Of a DNA stretch of 13,226 bases, positions 1 to 6,672 are shown one piece after another. The stretch spans positions 1 through 13,226 of the forward strand of contig JAEUIB010000464.1 of NCBI GenBank assembly GCA_016795255.1, given 5' to 3'. The notes below the pieces were generated by a model. It was given only the letters and a program-made list of their open reading frames with translations, was not told the origin of the DNA and made no database searches. A program made the translations under genes and the position numbers. The stretch comes from Planctomycetota bacterium. GTDB lineage: Bacteria > Planctomycetota > B15-G4 > JADJEK01. The first letter of the stretch is position 1; the number at the start of each line of letters is the position of its first letter.

Positions 1-167
1 CGATCCGCGGCGACTACGGCATCTCGGACTCGTTCAACCTCATCCACGGCTCGGACTCGCCGGCCGCCGCCGAGAAGGAACTCGCGCTGTTCTTCCAGCC
101 GGGAGAACTCGTGAAGTACGACCTGATCGGAGCGGGTTGGATCTACGACGCCGACGAGCTGAAGTGA
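1..167 (+). CDS. ndk: Nucleoside diphosphate kinase, C-terminal part (5' end outside window)
   Basis: Only the last 54 codons are present, read in the frame starting at base 3 and ending in TGA at 165-167. The enzyme moves the gamma phosphate of a nucleoside triphosphate to a nucleoside diphosphate through a phosphohistidine, and it keeps cytosolic (d)NTP pools balanced. The fragment contains the family signature NLIHGSDSPAAAEKELALFF; the histidine of IHGSDS, encoded at 45-47, is the catalytic phosphate carrier. It is preceded by IRGDYG, as in NDKs, and the protein ends with the usual GAGWIYDADELK-type tail. The C-terminus looks full length and intact. The next gene on the same strand begins 76 nt downstream, beyond a GC-rich palindrome. 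The N-terminal two thirds cannot be judged. Confidence 0.95.
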   Translation, partial: IRGDYGISDSFNLIHGSDSPAAAEKELALFFQPGELVKYDLIGAGWIYDADELK

Positions 168-189
168 TGCGGGCTCCGTCGCGACTTCG

Positions 190-207
190 CCGCGTCGCGC
201 GACGCGG
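190..207 (+). terminator. Perfect GC-rich palindrome after ndk, possible terminator
   Basis: CCGCGTCGCGCGACGCGG is an 18-nt perfect inverted repeat, giving a stem of about 7 bp and a GCGC loop in RNA. Flanking GCGA (181-184) and TCGC (208-211) can add four more pairs across a bulge. It lies 22 nt after the ndk stop and 36 nt before the next start. There is no following T-run, so it is not a classical intrinsic terminator. It could attenuate, protect the ndk 3' end, or be chance in a GC-rich gap. Confidence 0.35.
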
Positions 208-243
208 TCGCGGTGGATCGCGAATCACGACATCGAGCCGTCG

Positions 244-1776
244 ATGACGCTCGGTGCCGACCTCCTCGAGAGACTGGTCGCCGAGGCCAAGGCCGCCGAA
301 GGGATGCTCGTCCGCTGGATCGCGGACCGCCCCTTCGGCGGTCGCTTGTTCGGGTTCTCCCCCGCCGACGATCCGCAGACCGCGCTGCGCGTGCTGTTCC
401 TCGCCGCGGCCGGGCGCGGGCGCGTGCAGCTCGTCGCCGCCGAAGCCGCGCCGCGGCGGAAGGACACGCCGTCCCCGTTCCTGCGCGTGCTGCGTTCGCG
501 GCTGCACGAGGCGCTGCTGGTCGGCATCGACGTCGCTCGCGGGGATCGCGTCGTGCGCGCGCGCTTCCGCTCCGCGACGTCCGAGCTGACGTTGATCGCC
601 GAACTGTTCGGCGCCGCGCAGAACCTCGTGCTGGTCGACGGCGAACAGCGCATCGTCGCCGCGGAACATCTGCGCGAGGGCGCACGACCGATCGCGCCGG
701 GTCGCGTCTACGTCGCGCCGAAGGCGCCGCCCGCGCAACCTCGACCGAACGCGAATCCGGTCGCCGCCGATCCCCCTCCCGCCCCGCCGTCCGCGTTCTC
801 CGCGCGGTTCCCGCTGTCGGCCGCCGTCGCCGCGTGGCTCGAGCCCGAGGACGCGAAGTTCGCGTTCGCGGCGACGAAGCAGCGCGTGCTCGCCGCGGCT
901 CGCGACGCTCTGGCACGCGAAACCAAAGGGCTCGCGCACGCGCGGGCCGATCTCGTCGAGGGCCAAGAGGCCGCTCGCACCCGCCAATGCGCCGACTGCC
1001 TCGCCGCGCAGTTCCACGTGCTGAAGCGCGGCCAATCGACGGTGGACGTCGACGACCTGTTCGGCGGCGGGCGCGTCACGCTGGCGCTCGATCCGAAGCT
1101 CGACCCGCGCGCCAACGTCGAAGCGTGGTACGCCCGAGCCCGCAAGCTCGAGCGCAAGGCCGAGCGCGCCGCGATCCGGATCGTCGAACTCGAACCGGTC
1201 GTCGCGCGCTGGACCCAGACCGTCGCGACGATCGAAGCGATCGACGACGCACGGGCGGCCGAGCTCGACGCGTTCGCGACCGAACTCCTCGCCGCGAAGC
1301 CGCGGTCCCCGGCGAAGCAGGACGCGCGATCGAAGCGGGAAGCCGCGCGCGATCCGTACGCCGGCCTACGCCGCTTCCGCGCGCGCAGCGGCGCCGAGAT
1401 CCTCGTCGGCCGCACGGACCGCGACAACGACCGGCTGACGACGCGGATCGCTCGCGGCAACGACGTCTGGCTGCACATCGCGCACGAGGCCGGCTCGCAC
1501 GTCGTGCTGCGGCTCGACAAGGGGAAGTCGGCGTCGCCCGAAGACCTCGTCGACGCCGCGCTGCTCGCCGCGCATTACTCGAAGCGGCGCGGCGCGGCCC
1601 GCTGCGAAGTGATGTGGACCCCGCGCAAGTACGTGCGCAAGCCGAAGGGCGCGAAGCCCGGGGCGGTCACCGTCGAGCGCTCGAAGACGCTCCGCATCGA
1701 CCTGGACGCGAACCGGCTGAAGGACGTCCTCGCGACGTCGGGCCCGACGGCGTCGGACGACGATGCTGGATCCTGA
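244..1776 (+). CDS. RqcH/NFACT-family protein (fibronectin-binding A-like), compact form
   Basis: This 510-aa protein belongs to the NFACT (RqcH/Tae2/NEMF/FbpA) family. Studied members bind the 60S/50S subunit carrying a stalled peptidyl-tRNA and, in bacteria, add C-terminal alanine tails to mark the chain for degradation. Residues 1-155 resemble NFACT-N, including the D-R pair (D101-R102 in GDRVVRARF) needed for tRNA binding in characterised homologues. A proline-rich linker follows (158-183), then a helical coiled-coil middle (about 205-335) containing ALDPKLDPRANVEAWYARAR, the family's LDP...A..YF..YRK-like segment. The C-terminal NFACT-R domain (about 372-475) has DVWLHIAHEAGSHVVL and RKYVRKPKGAKPG. 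It is shorter than the roughly 570-aa Firmicutes proteins, and the helix-hairpin-helix part seems missing. The ATG at 244 is the first plausible in-frame start; no clear Shine-Dalgarno is visible. The stop lies in a 9-nt repeat array. Confidence 0.9.
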   Translation: MTLGADLLERLVAEAKAAEGMLVRWIADRPFGGRLFGFSPADDPQTALRVLFLAAAGRGRVQLVAAEAAPRRKDTPSPFLRVLRSRLHEALLVGIDVARGDRVVRARFRSATSELTLIAELFGAAQNLVLVDGEQRIVAAEHLREGARPIAPGRVYVAPKAPPAQPRPNANPVAADPPPAPPSAFSARFPLSAAVAAWLEPEDAKFAFAATKQRVLAAARDALARETKGLAHARADLVEGQEAARTRQCADCLAAQFHVLKRGQSTVDVDDLFGGGRVTLALDPKLDPRANVEAWYARARKLERKAERAAIRIVELEPVVARWTQTVATIEAIDDARAAELDAFATELLAAKPRSPAKQDARSKREAARDPYAGLRRFRARSGAEILVGRTDRDNDRLTTRIARGNDVWLHIAHEAGSHVVLRLDKGKSASPEDLVDAALLAAHYSKRRGAARCEVMWTPRKYVRKPKGAKPGAVTVERSKTLRIDLDANRLKDVLATSGPTASDDDAGS

Positions 1777-1803
1777 GGATCCTGAAGGTCCTGAGGGTCC
1801 TGC
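1768..1803 (+). repeat. Four-copy 9-nt tandem repeat spanning the rqcH-like stop
   Basis: The units are GGATCCTGA (1768-1776), GGATCCTGA (1777-1785), AGGTCCTGA (1786-1794) and GGGTCCTGC (1795-1803): two perfect and two diverged copies. The first unit encodes the last two residues, Gly-Ser, and the stop. Because the unit is 9 nt long, the next two units each place another TGA in the same frame. Confidence 0.9.
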
Positions 1804-1818
1804 GGCAACCGGATCGCC

Positions 1819-1827
1819 TGTTACCAT
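1819..1827 (+). promoter_or_regulatory. Candidate extended -10 element upstream of the TPR lipoprotein gene
   Basis: TGTTACCAT fits the extended -10 pattern TG-n-TAnnAT, with TACCAT matching four of six consensus bases. It is one of the few AT-richer spots in the 102-nt gap and would start transcription about 45 nt before the lipoprotein ATG. No good -35 is visible around 1799-1804. The consensus is that of housekeeping sigma factors in model bacteria, so its use in this organism is an assumption. Confidence 0.3.
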
Positions 1828-1865
1828 GCCCGGCCTTCCTGCGTACGGCAGCCCACCAGGCTTCC

Positions 1866-1870
1866 GGGAG
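1866..1870 (+). promoter_or_regulatory. Shine-Dalgarno GGGAG for the TPR lipoprotein gene
   Basis: GGGAG lies 8 nt before the ATG at 1879. It is one of the clearer ribosome binding sites in the window and supports that start. Confidence 0.7.
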
Positions 1871-1878
1871 ATCCGCCG

Positions 1879-2931
1879 ATGATCCGCTTCTCGAAATCCC
1901 TCGCGCTGTGCGCGCTCGCGTTGTCGGCATGCACCAGCCTGACGCCGGAGGATCAAGCCCGCCTCGACAGCTTCAAATACAACAGCAAGCGCTTCCTCGA
2001 GGAGGGACGCTTCGCTCGCGCCGAAGACCAGTGCCGCAAGGGACTCGAACTCGACCCCGACGACTCGTCCCTGCACCAGGTCCTCGGATTCGCGCTGCTG
2101 CAGCAGGGACAGAGCAAGCAGATCGAAGAGTCGATCCGCGTGTTCGAGCGCAGCGTGGACCAGGAGGACGAGTTCGACTTCCGGAACCACCTCGGCCTCG
2201 GCACCGCTCGATTCCAGTACGGGCGCGTGCTCGAGGACGCGATCCGCAAGACCGGATCGGACGAGGGCCTCGCGGTCGAGGAGAAGGAACAGCGCGTCGC
2301 CGCGTACGCGGAAGCACGCGATTCGGCGTACCAAGGCGCCGAGACCGAACTGCGCGCCGTGCTCGCGAACCCGCGCAGCAAGGACGATCTCACGGCACAG
2401 TCGACGCTCGCCAATCTGCTGGCGATCCAATCGCGCTACGAAGAATCCGCCGCGGTCCTGCGCGCGCTGACCGGTTCGATCGCCGGCAGCATCCGCGTCC
2501 GCAACGAGTCGATGTCGAAGGACACGCTGCCGCCCGAGCGCCGCGCGCTGTACGACCGCGAGATCGAGGCCTTGAAGAGCCAACAACTCTCGGCCCTGAC
2601 GCTGCTCGCGACCGTCGCGGCGAAGTCGAAGCGCTGGGAAGAGGTCGTCTCGGTCTACGCGCAGGTCGAGTCCGCGGGCGCGATGACGCCGGCGGATTGG
2701 TCGAACCGCGCGCGCGCGTACGACGAACTCGGAGCGACCGAAGCGGCGATCGCGGACTACGAGCGCTTCCTGCGCGCCGCCGCCGTCGCGACCGACTTCA
2801 CGCGCCACGGCGACGCGATCACGTCGGCGATGCGACGGATCGACGAGCTGAAGAGCGGCAAGGGCAAGAAGCCCGCGCCGGCGCCCGCGCCAAAGAACGA
2901 CACCGCGACCGAGCCGACGGAAACCCCGTGA
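1879..2931 (+). CDS. TPR-repeat lipoprotein
   Basis: This 350-aa exported lipoprotein has a basic N-terminus (MIRFSK), a hydrophobic stretch (8-17) and a lipobox LSAC ending at Cys18, so it is probably lipid-anchored at the cell envelope. The mature part is helical and reads as tetratricopeptide-like repeats: about 34-66 (KRFLEEGRFARAEDQCRKGL), 64-95, 147-200 (with RYEESAAVLRAL), 238-265 and 273-302 (RARAYDELGATEAAIADYER). The C-terminal tail (327-350) is rich in Lys, Pro and Ala and probably disordered. TPR lipoproteins scaffold envelope complexes, but nothing in the sequence names a partner. The stop TGA overlaps the GTG start of rnpA, so the two are probably co-translated. The start is supported by GGGAG 8 nt upstream and by the intact signal peptide. 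Confidence 0.85.
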   Translation: MIRFSKSLALCALALSACTSLTPEDQARLDSFKYNSKRFLEEGRFARAEDQCRKGLELDPDDSSLHQVLGFALLQQGQSKQIEESIRVFERSVDQEDEFDFRNHLGLGTARFQYGRVLEDAIRKTGSDEGLAVEEKEQRVAAYAEARDSAYQGAETELRAVLANPRSKDDLTAQSTLANLLAIQSRYEESAAVLRALTGSIAGSIRVRNESMSKDTLPPERRALYDREIEALKSQQLSALTLLATVAAKSKRWEEVVSVYAQVESAGAMTPADWSNRARAYDELGATEAAIADYERFLRAAAVATDFTRHGDAITSAMRRIDELKSGKGKKPAPAPAPKNDTATEPTETP

Positions 2932-3335
2932 CCGACGCCGACGATCCGCAGAGCGGCGAACGCACCTTCCGCAAACGCGATCGCGTCCGCGGCCACGACT
3001 CGTTCGACGACGTGTTCGCGCAAGGCACGCGCGCGGCGTCGAACGCGATGCTCGTCCTCGTCAGCAAGAACGCCGCGAACATCGCGCGGATCGGGATCTC
3101 GGTCGGCCGCAAGTTCGGCGATTCACCGCGCCGGAACCGCGCGAAGCGGCTGCTGCGCGAAGCGTTCCGGCTGCATCGAGCCGAGCTCGATCCGAGCTTC
3201 GACTACGTCGTCGTGCCGCGCTCCGAACTGCCGCCGGACATGGACGGTGTCGCCCGCGAGTTCCTGCGCCTCGCCGCCAAGGCCACCGCCGCGGCCACGC
3301 GACGGCCGAACCCGGACTCTCGCCCTCGGCCATGA
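2928..3335 (+). CDS. rnpA: Ribonuclease P protein component
   Basis: This 135-aa protein is the small basic subunit of RNase P. It binds the catalytic RNA and the 5' leader of pre-tRNA. It shows the family core: ERTFRKRDRVRGHDSFDDVF at 11-30, RIGISVGRKFG at 54-64, and the RNR signature SPRRNRAKRLLREAFRLHR at 66-84, then DYVVVPR at 92-98. The length is ordinary. The start is taken as GTG 2928-2930, which overlaps the preceding TGA in a GTGA arrangement. The first 10 residues are poorly conserved in the family, so this start is likely but not proven. The 3' end overlaps yidD by four bases (ATGA). rpmH, the usual upstream neighbour, is replaced by a TPR lipoprotein gene. Confidence 0.93.
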   Translation: MTDADDPQSGERTFRKRDRVRGHDSFDDVFAQGTRAASNAMLVLVSKNAANIARIGISVGRKFGDSPRRNRAKRLLREAFRLHRAELDPSFDYVVVPRSELPPDMDGVAREFLRLAAKATAAATRRPNPDSRPRP

Positions 3336-3571
3336 AGCCGCTGCGCGCGTTGTCGGCGATCGTCGTCGCGACGTTGGTCGGGATGATCCGCCTGTATCAG
3401 CTCGTGATCTCGCCGTGGAAGGGCTCAACCTGCAAGTTCAGCCCGACCTGCTCGCAGTACATGCGTGAAGCGCTCGAGCGCCGCGGGATCGTCCGCGGGC
3501 TCGCGAGCGGCATCGGCCGCATCTTGCGCTGCCACCCGTTCAGCGCGGGTGGTTACGACCCGGTCGACTGA
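3332..3571 (+). CDS. yidD: Membrane protein insertion efficiency factor YidD
   Basis: This 79-aa protein belongs to the YidD/Haemolytic (DUF37) family, a small inner-membrane-associated protein that helps YidC-dependent membrane protein insertion. Recognisable family features are an amphipathic hydrophobic N-terminus, IRLYQLVISPWKGSTCKFSP (19-38) followed directly by TCSQYMREAL, then RILRCHPFSAGGYDPVD at the end. The conserved cysteines C34, C40 and C67 are present. Its ATG overlaps the rnpA stop (ATGA, 3332-3335), so the pair is translationally coupled, as is common for rnpA-yidD. yidC does not follow: the next gene is convergent. Confidence 0.95.
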   Translation: MKPLRALSAIVVATLVGMIRLYQLVISPWKGSTCKFSPTCSQYMREALERRGIVRGLASGIGRILRCHPFSAGGYDPVD

Positions 3572-3589
3572 TCGACGACGGACCGACTC

Positions 3590-3651
3590 GATCGCGCGCG
3601 CGACGGTCGAGCCCGGAAACGCGGGCTACGGACCGCCGCGACGGCGCGATC
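3590..3651. terminator. Long imperfect inverted repeat between convergent genes, likely two-way terminator
   Basis: Three nested paired blocks lie between the yidD and ppiD-like 3' ends. The outer block pairs GATCGCGC (3590-3597) with GCGCGATC (3644-3651). The middle block pairs GACGGTC (3602-3608) with GACCGCC (3631-3637), six of seven pairs. The inner block pairs AGCCCG (3610-3615) with CGGGCT (3622-3627) around a GAAACG loop. No T-run follows on either strand, so it is not a textbook intrinsic terminator. Position and symmetry suit a shared 3' end. It overlaps the ppiD-like stop codon (3650-3652). Confidence 0.55.
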
Positions 3652-5749
3652 AACCCTCCGGCTGCGTCGATTCCGCCGGGCGCTTGAGGTTGAAGCGCTG
3701 CGCGATCGCCGGGAACGAGAAGTCGACGCCGCCCGGCATGCGCTGCCCGAACGGATCGCTCGCCAAGGCCTGCTCGGCCATCACGCGGTCGCCGGGGCGC
3801 ATCATCTCGAACGGCGGTTCGCGCTTGGAGCGGACGATCATGAACACGTAGCCCTTGTTCATGTCGTCGCGGACCGGGCCGAGCATCGCGCCGGCGGTCT
3901 GGTTGAACAGCGCCGCGTGGCCCTTCACGAACTTCTCGACCGACGCGTCGTCGTCGCCGTAGAACGCCGTCGTGCGGTACGACTTCCGGAACTCCGGGAT
4001 CGACGTCGGCGCGAGTCCGGCGGCCTTCACGACCTCGTCGAAGACTTCGCCCTTCTTCGACGCGATGAGGTCGTCGATCGCGGGCTTCACCTTGGCGAGT
4101 TCTTCGTCGTGGATCGCGGTCTTGCGCGCGTCGTCGGTCACCTTCTCGGTTTCGATGCGCTTCGCGGCCGCGTCCTTGGCTTCCTGCTCGCGCTTCGCGA
4201 TGTCGTCCTTGACCTTCTCGCGCGCCTTCGCGATCAACGCGTCGTCGAGCGCCTTCGCCGCTTCGTCGGCGGCCTTCTTCGACTTCTCTTCCAGCCAGAC
4301 GTCGCGCAGCTTCGCTTCGATCTCCTCGATCGGCTTCACCTGCGGCTGGACGCGGTCCTTGACGCGCAGGATGAACCCGTACGGGACCTTCGACGACGGG
4401 GAACGCGTCGTGATGTCGCCGTTCGCGAGTCCGCGGACGAACGGCTCGAGATCCGCGTCGTCGTCCTCGCCGCCACCGATGCGATCCAGCTTGCCGAGAT
4501 CGCCCAGCTCGACCGCGTCGGGGTACGTCACGAGTTCGAGACCGAAGTCCTTCGCGACCTTCTCGAGCTGGTCGACCTTCGGAGCCTCGGCCGGGGTCTC
4601 TTCCGACTTCTTCTCGTCGGCGGGCTGATTCGGGTCGGCGGGATCCTGCTTCTTGATCGCTTCGTCCAGCGCCTTCTTCGCGGCGGCCTCACGCTCGGCC
4701 TTCATCGCGTCCCGATACGACTGAGCCGCGGCGTTGATCACGCGCTCGATCAGGATCTCGGCCTTGATCTGGTCCTTCACCTCGGCGAGCGGGATCTCTT
4801 CCATCTCCTCGTCGTCGGAAGCGTCCGCTTCGGCGTCCTTCGCGTCCCCTTCCTTCGCGTCGCCCTCCTTGACCTCGCCTTCCTTGGCGTCGCCATCCTT
4901 CGGGGCCTCGGCCTTCTTGACCGGGCGCTCGAAGCGATCGCTGTTGTCGTCGTAGAACTCCTGGATCTCGACGTCGGTCACCTCGCGCTGACGCACGTCG
5001 GGGATCTTCGCGGCGAGTTCGTCCGGCTTCGCGTCCTTGACGGCGAGCAGCGCCGCGTCGAGCACGAACTTCATCGGCGTCGAGAACTCGTTCTCGCGCC
5101 GCACCTGCGGCAGTTCGGTGTCGAGGAACGTCTTCAGATCCGCCGCGGACACCGCGGCCTTGTCGAGACCTGCGACCTTGTCCGCGTCGGCGATCGACAC
5201 GTAGTCGACCGTGAACAGCTCGTGGTCGGTCTTGAAGCGATCGTAGATCTGCTGCGACAACACGCGCTTGCCGCCGCCCGAGACGAGGTCCTCGTACAGC
5301 GCGATGCGCAGAGCCGAACGGCAGAACTCGACGACTTCCTTCTCCGGCAGGCCGGTCGCCGAGCGGACGAGCTTCATCTGCTCGAGATCGGCGAGGTCGA
5401 CGCCCAAGCCGCGCTTACCGAACTCACGCACCATCGAGTCGGACGGGTTCACGCCGCTTTCGCGCGCGACCGCGTCCATCATCAGCATCTCCCACACGGC
5501 GTCGTCGGTGATCCGCGAGCGCGCGTTCATGCCCGACACGCGCTGGTTCCAGCGCTGCCACTCCGGGCGCCGCACGACGACCTCGTTGCCCTGGGGCGTC
5601 GTGAACGAGCCGACGAAGTCGTCGCCGCCGCCGCTGAGGAAGTCGTAGATCGACCCCGTCACCGAGAACGTCAACATCACGACCACAGTGAGACCGATGT
5701 AGATCCACTTGGTCATCTTCTTGTTCTTGCGGAAGTAACGCAGAGCCAT
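3650..5749 (-). CDS. Membrane-anchored PpiD/SurA-like periplasmic chaperone
   Basis: This 699-aa protein has a short basic cytoplasmic start (MALRYFRKNKKMTK), one membrane segment (about 14-33) and a large periplasmic part, the topology of PpiD. Residues 75-180 are helical and resemble the SurA/PpiD N-terminal chaperone region. At 455-510, VPYGFILRVKDRVQPQVKPI and the following helix match the end of a PpiD-like parvulin region. The C-terminal part (about 540-699) has another alpha/beta segment. A convincing parvulin active site was not seen, so it may act as a chaperone rather than an isomerase. A charged EGDAK repeat lies at 284-306, and Lys/Glu/Ala-rich helices at 340-400 and 485-560 could be coiled coil. 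The start has GAGG 6 nt upstream. It follows scpB by 11 nt, suggesting co-transcription. PpiD-like assignment is fair; exact function is inferred. Confidence 0.75.
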   Translation of the reverse strand: MALRYFRKNKKMTKWIYIGLTVVVMLTFSVTGSIYDFLSGGGDDFVGSFTTPQGNEVVVRRPEWQRWNQRVSGMNARSRITDDAVWEMLMMDAVARESGVNPSDSMVREFGKRGLGVDLADLEQMKLVRSATGLPEKEVVEFCRSALRIALYEDLVSGGGKRVLSQQIYDRFKTDHELFTVDYVSIADADKVAGLDKAAVSAADLKTFLDTELPQVRRENEFSTPMKFVLDAALLAVKDAKPDELAAKIPDVRQREVTDVEIQEFYDDNSDRFERPVKKAEAPKDGDAKEGEVKEGDAKEGDAKDAEADASDDEEMEEIPLAEVKDQIKAEILIERVINAAAQSYRDAMKAEREAAAKKALDEAIKKQDPADPNQPADEKKSEETPAEAPKVDQLEKVAKDFGLELVTYPDAVELGDLGKLDRIGGGEDDDADLEPFVRGLANGDITTRSPSSKVPYGFILRVKDRVQPQVKPIEEIEAKLRDVWLEEKSKKAADEAAKALDDALIAKAREKVKDDIAKREQEAKDAAAKRIETEKVTDDARKTAIHDEELAKVKPAIDDLIASKKGEVFDEVVKAAGLAPTSIPEFRKSYRTTAFYGDDDASVEKFVKGHAALFNQTAGAMLGPVRDDMNKGYVFMIVRSKREPPFEMMRPGDRVMAEQALASDPFGQRMPGGVDFSFPAIAQRFNLKRPAESTQPEG
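4832..4900 (-). repeat. Degenerate 15-nt tandem repeats encoding (E/D)GDAK units
   Basis: Within the PpiD-like gene, residues 284-306 read as five-residue units DGDAK, EGEVK, EGDAK, EGDAK, then DAE, encoded by imperfect 15-nt direct repeats. It forms an acidic-basic, probably disordered linker followed by another acidic stretch (SDDEEMEE, 311-318). Confidence 0.8.
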
Positions 5750-5755
5750 CGCGTG

Positions 5756-5759
5756 CCTC
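5756..5759 (-). promoter_or_regulatory. Shine-Dalgarno GAGG for the PpiD-like gene
   Basis: On the minus strand GAGG sits 6 nt before the ATG at 5749, inside the 11-nt gap after scpB. It fixes the start codon and shows that the gene has its own ribosome binding site. Confidence 0.65.
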
Positions 5760-5760
5760 G

Positions 5761-6549
5761 TCAGGGGGTCTTCAAGTCTTCGACTCGCGGCAGGTCCTTC
5801 ACGGATCCCAGCCCGAAGTGGTCCAAGAACCGCTTCGTCGTGCCGTATTCGAGTGGTCGGCCGGGCCGCTCGGAGCGGCCCACGGCGCGGATCAGTTTGC
5901 GCTCCATCAACGTCTTCAGGAGCGCGGAGGAGTTGACGCCGCGGATCGCGTCGATGTCGGCGCGGACGATCGGCTGGCGATAGGCGACGATCGCGAGCGT
6001 CTCGAGCGCCGCCGGCGAGAGCCGCTCGGGCGCGCGCACCTTGTCGAGTCGCGCGACGTACTCGGCGAACTCGGGCTTGCTGTAGAGGCGGAACCCGCCC
6101 GCGATCTCGAGGATGCCGAACGCTCGGTTCGTCACCGCGTAATCGCGACGCAAGCGGTCGATCGCGGACTTCACGCGTCGCGGCGACGATCCTGCGGCCT
6201 CGCCGATGCGCTGCGCCGTCAGCGGCTCGGCGACGGAGAACAGCAACGCTTCGACGACGCGGTCGAGCTGCTCGTCCTCGAGCTCCGTCCGGAGTTCCGA
6301 GGCTTGCTCGACCAGCGGCGCATCCGGCCCGTCGGTCGGCGCCGCGTCCAGCACGGGTGCATCGACCGCGGACTCCGGCGCGTCGCGGACCGCGGATTCC
6401 GCACCGAGTTCTTCGCCCGGTTCGTCGGCGTCCGCGCCGACGGCCTGGACTTCGTCCGCCCCATTGGCCGACGCAGCTTCGCCCGCGGATCCGCCACCGT
6501 CGGTGAGAGCCGTCTCTTCCGTCTTGGTTTCGCGCTTCTTTCGAGCCAT
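5761..6549 (-). CDS. scpB: Segregation and condensation protein B
   Basis: ScpB is the winged-helix (kite) subunit of the SMC-ScpAB condensin; it dimerises and binds ScpA to regulate the ring. The protein as called is 262 aa. Residues 93-258 contain the family core: LDRVVEALLFSVAEPLTAQR, then RLRRDY, GGFRLYSKPEFAEYV, the strongly conserved LSPAALETLAIVAYRQPIVR (177-196), DIDAIRGVNSSALLKTLMER, and GRPLEYGTTKRFLDHFGL. Residues 1-90 are an extra acidic, Ala-rich, probably disordered extension, making it longer than the usual 180-200 aa. The start is chosen as ATG 6547-6549 (MARKKRETK). A TTG at 6634-6636 is also open but would lie in the candidate -35 box. No Shine-Dalgarno is clear. No scpA is adjacent in the window. 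Confidence 0.93.
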   Translation of the reverse strand: MARKKRETKTEETALTDGGGSAGEAASANGADEVQAVGADADEPGEELGAESAVRDAPESAVDAPVLDAAPTDGPDAPLVEQASELRTELEDEQLDRVVEALLFSVAEPLTAQRIGEAAGSSPRRVKSAIDRLRRDYAVTNRAFGILEIAGGFRLYSKPEFAEYVARLDKVRAPERLSPAALETLAIVAYRQPIVRADIDAIRGVNSSALLKTLMERKLIRAVGRSERPGRPLEYGTTKRFLDHFGLGSVKDLPRVEDLKTP

Positions 6550-6607
6550 CGTTTCGACCGAACGCAGCTTCCGATCAACGGTTGCGCCGTTTGACGACAA
6601 TCGGGCG

Positions 6608-6636
6608 ACAGTATCAGGGCGACCGCGACGCCGCAA
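6608..6636 (-). promoter_or_regulatory. Candidate promoter for scpB and the PpiD-like gene
   Basis: On the minus strand TTGCGG (6636-6631) and TACTGT (6613-6608) are separated by 17 nt, and TGA directly before TACTGT makes an extended -10 (TG-n-TA). Each hexamer matches only three consensus bases, but the spacing is ideal. Transcription would begin near 6600, giving a leader of about 50 nt to the scpB ATG at 6549. A 5-bp hairpin (6630-6644) overlaps the -35. Confidence 0.4.
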
Positions 6637-6672
6637 CGGGCGGCTGGCAGTCGGTTGGAAGCCGAGAACCTT

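Noticed and set aside
1366..2808. 480-aa minus-strand open frame across the rqcH-like and lipoprotein genes
   Set aside because: It spans two well-supported plus-strand genes and the gap between them, and reads as low-complexity Arg/Ala/Gly/Leu sequence.
213..2927. Very long Arg-rich open frame running from 213 into rnpA
   Set aside because: Only its last part (2928-3335) is rnpA. The upstream portion is an Arg/Ala-rich shadow of the rqcH-like and lipoprotein genes, common at high GC.
3917..5983. Long plus-strand open frame opposite the PpiD-like gene and scpB
   Set aside because: The product is a low-complexity Arg/Leu/Val/Asp string with no motifs. The minus strand carries the recognisable scpB and a protein with a clear membrane segment.
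6630..6644. GCCGC-CCGTT-GCGGC hairpin as terminator of the pseudopilin operon
   Set aside because: It has only 5 bp and no T-run, and it overlaps the candidate -35 of scpB; too weak to call a terminator.
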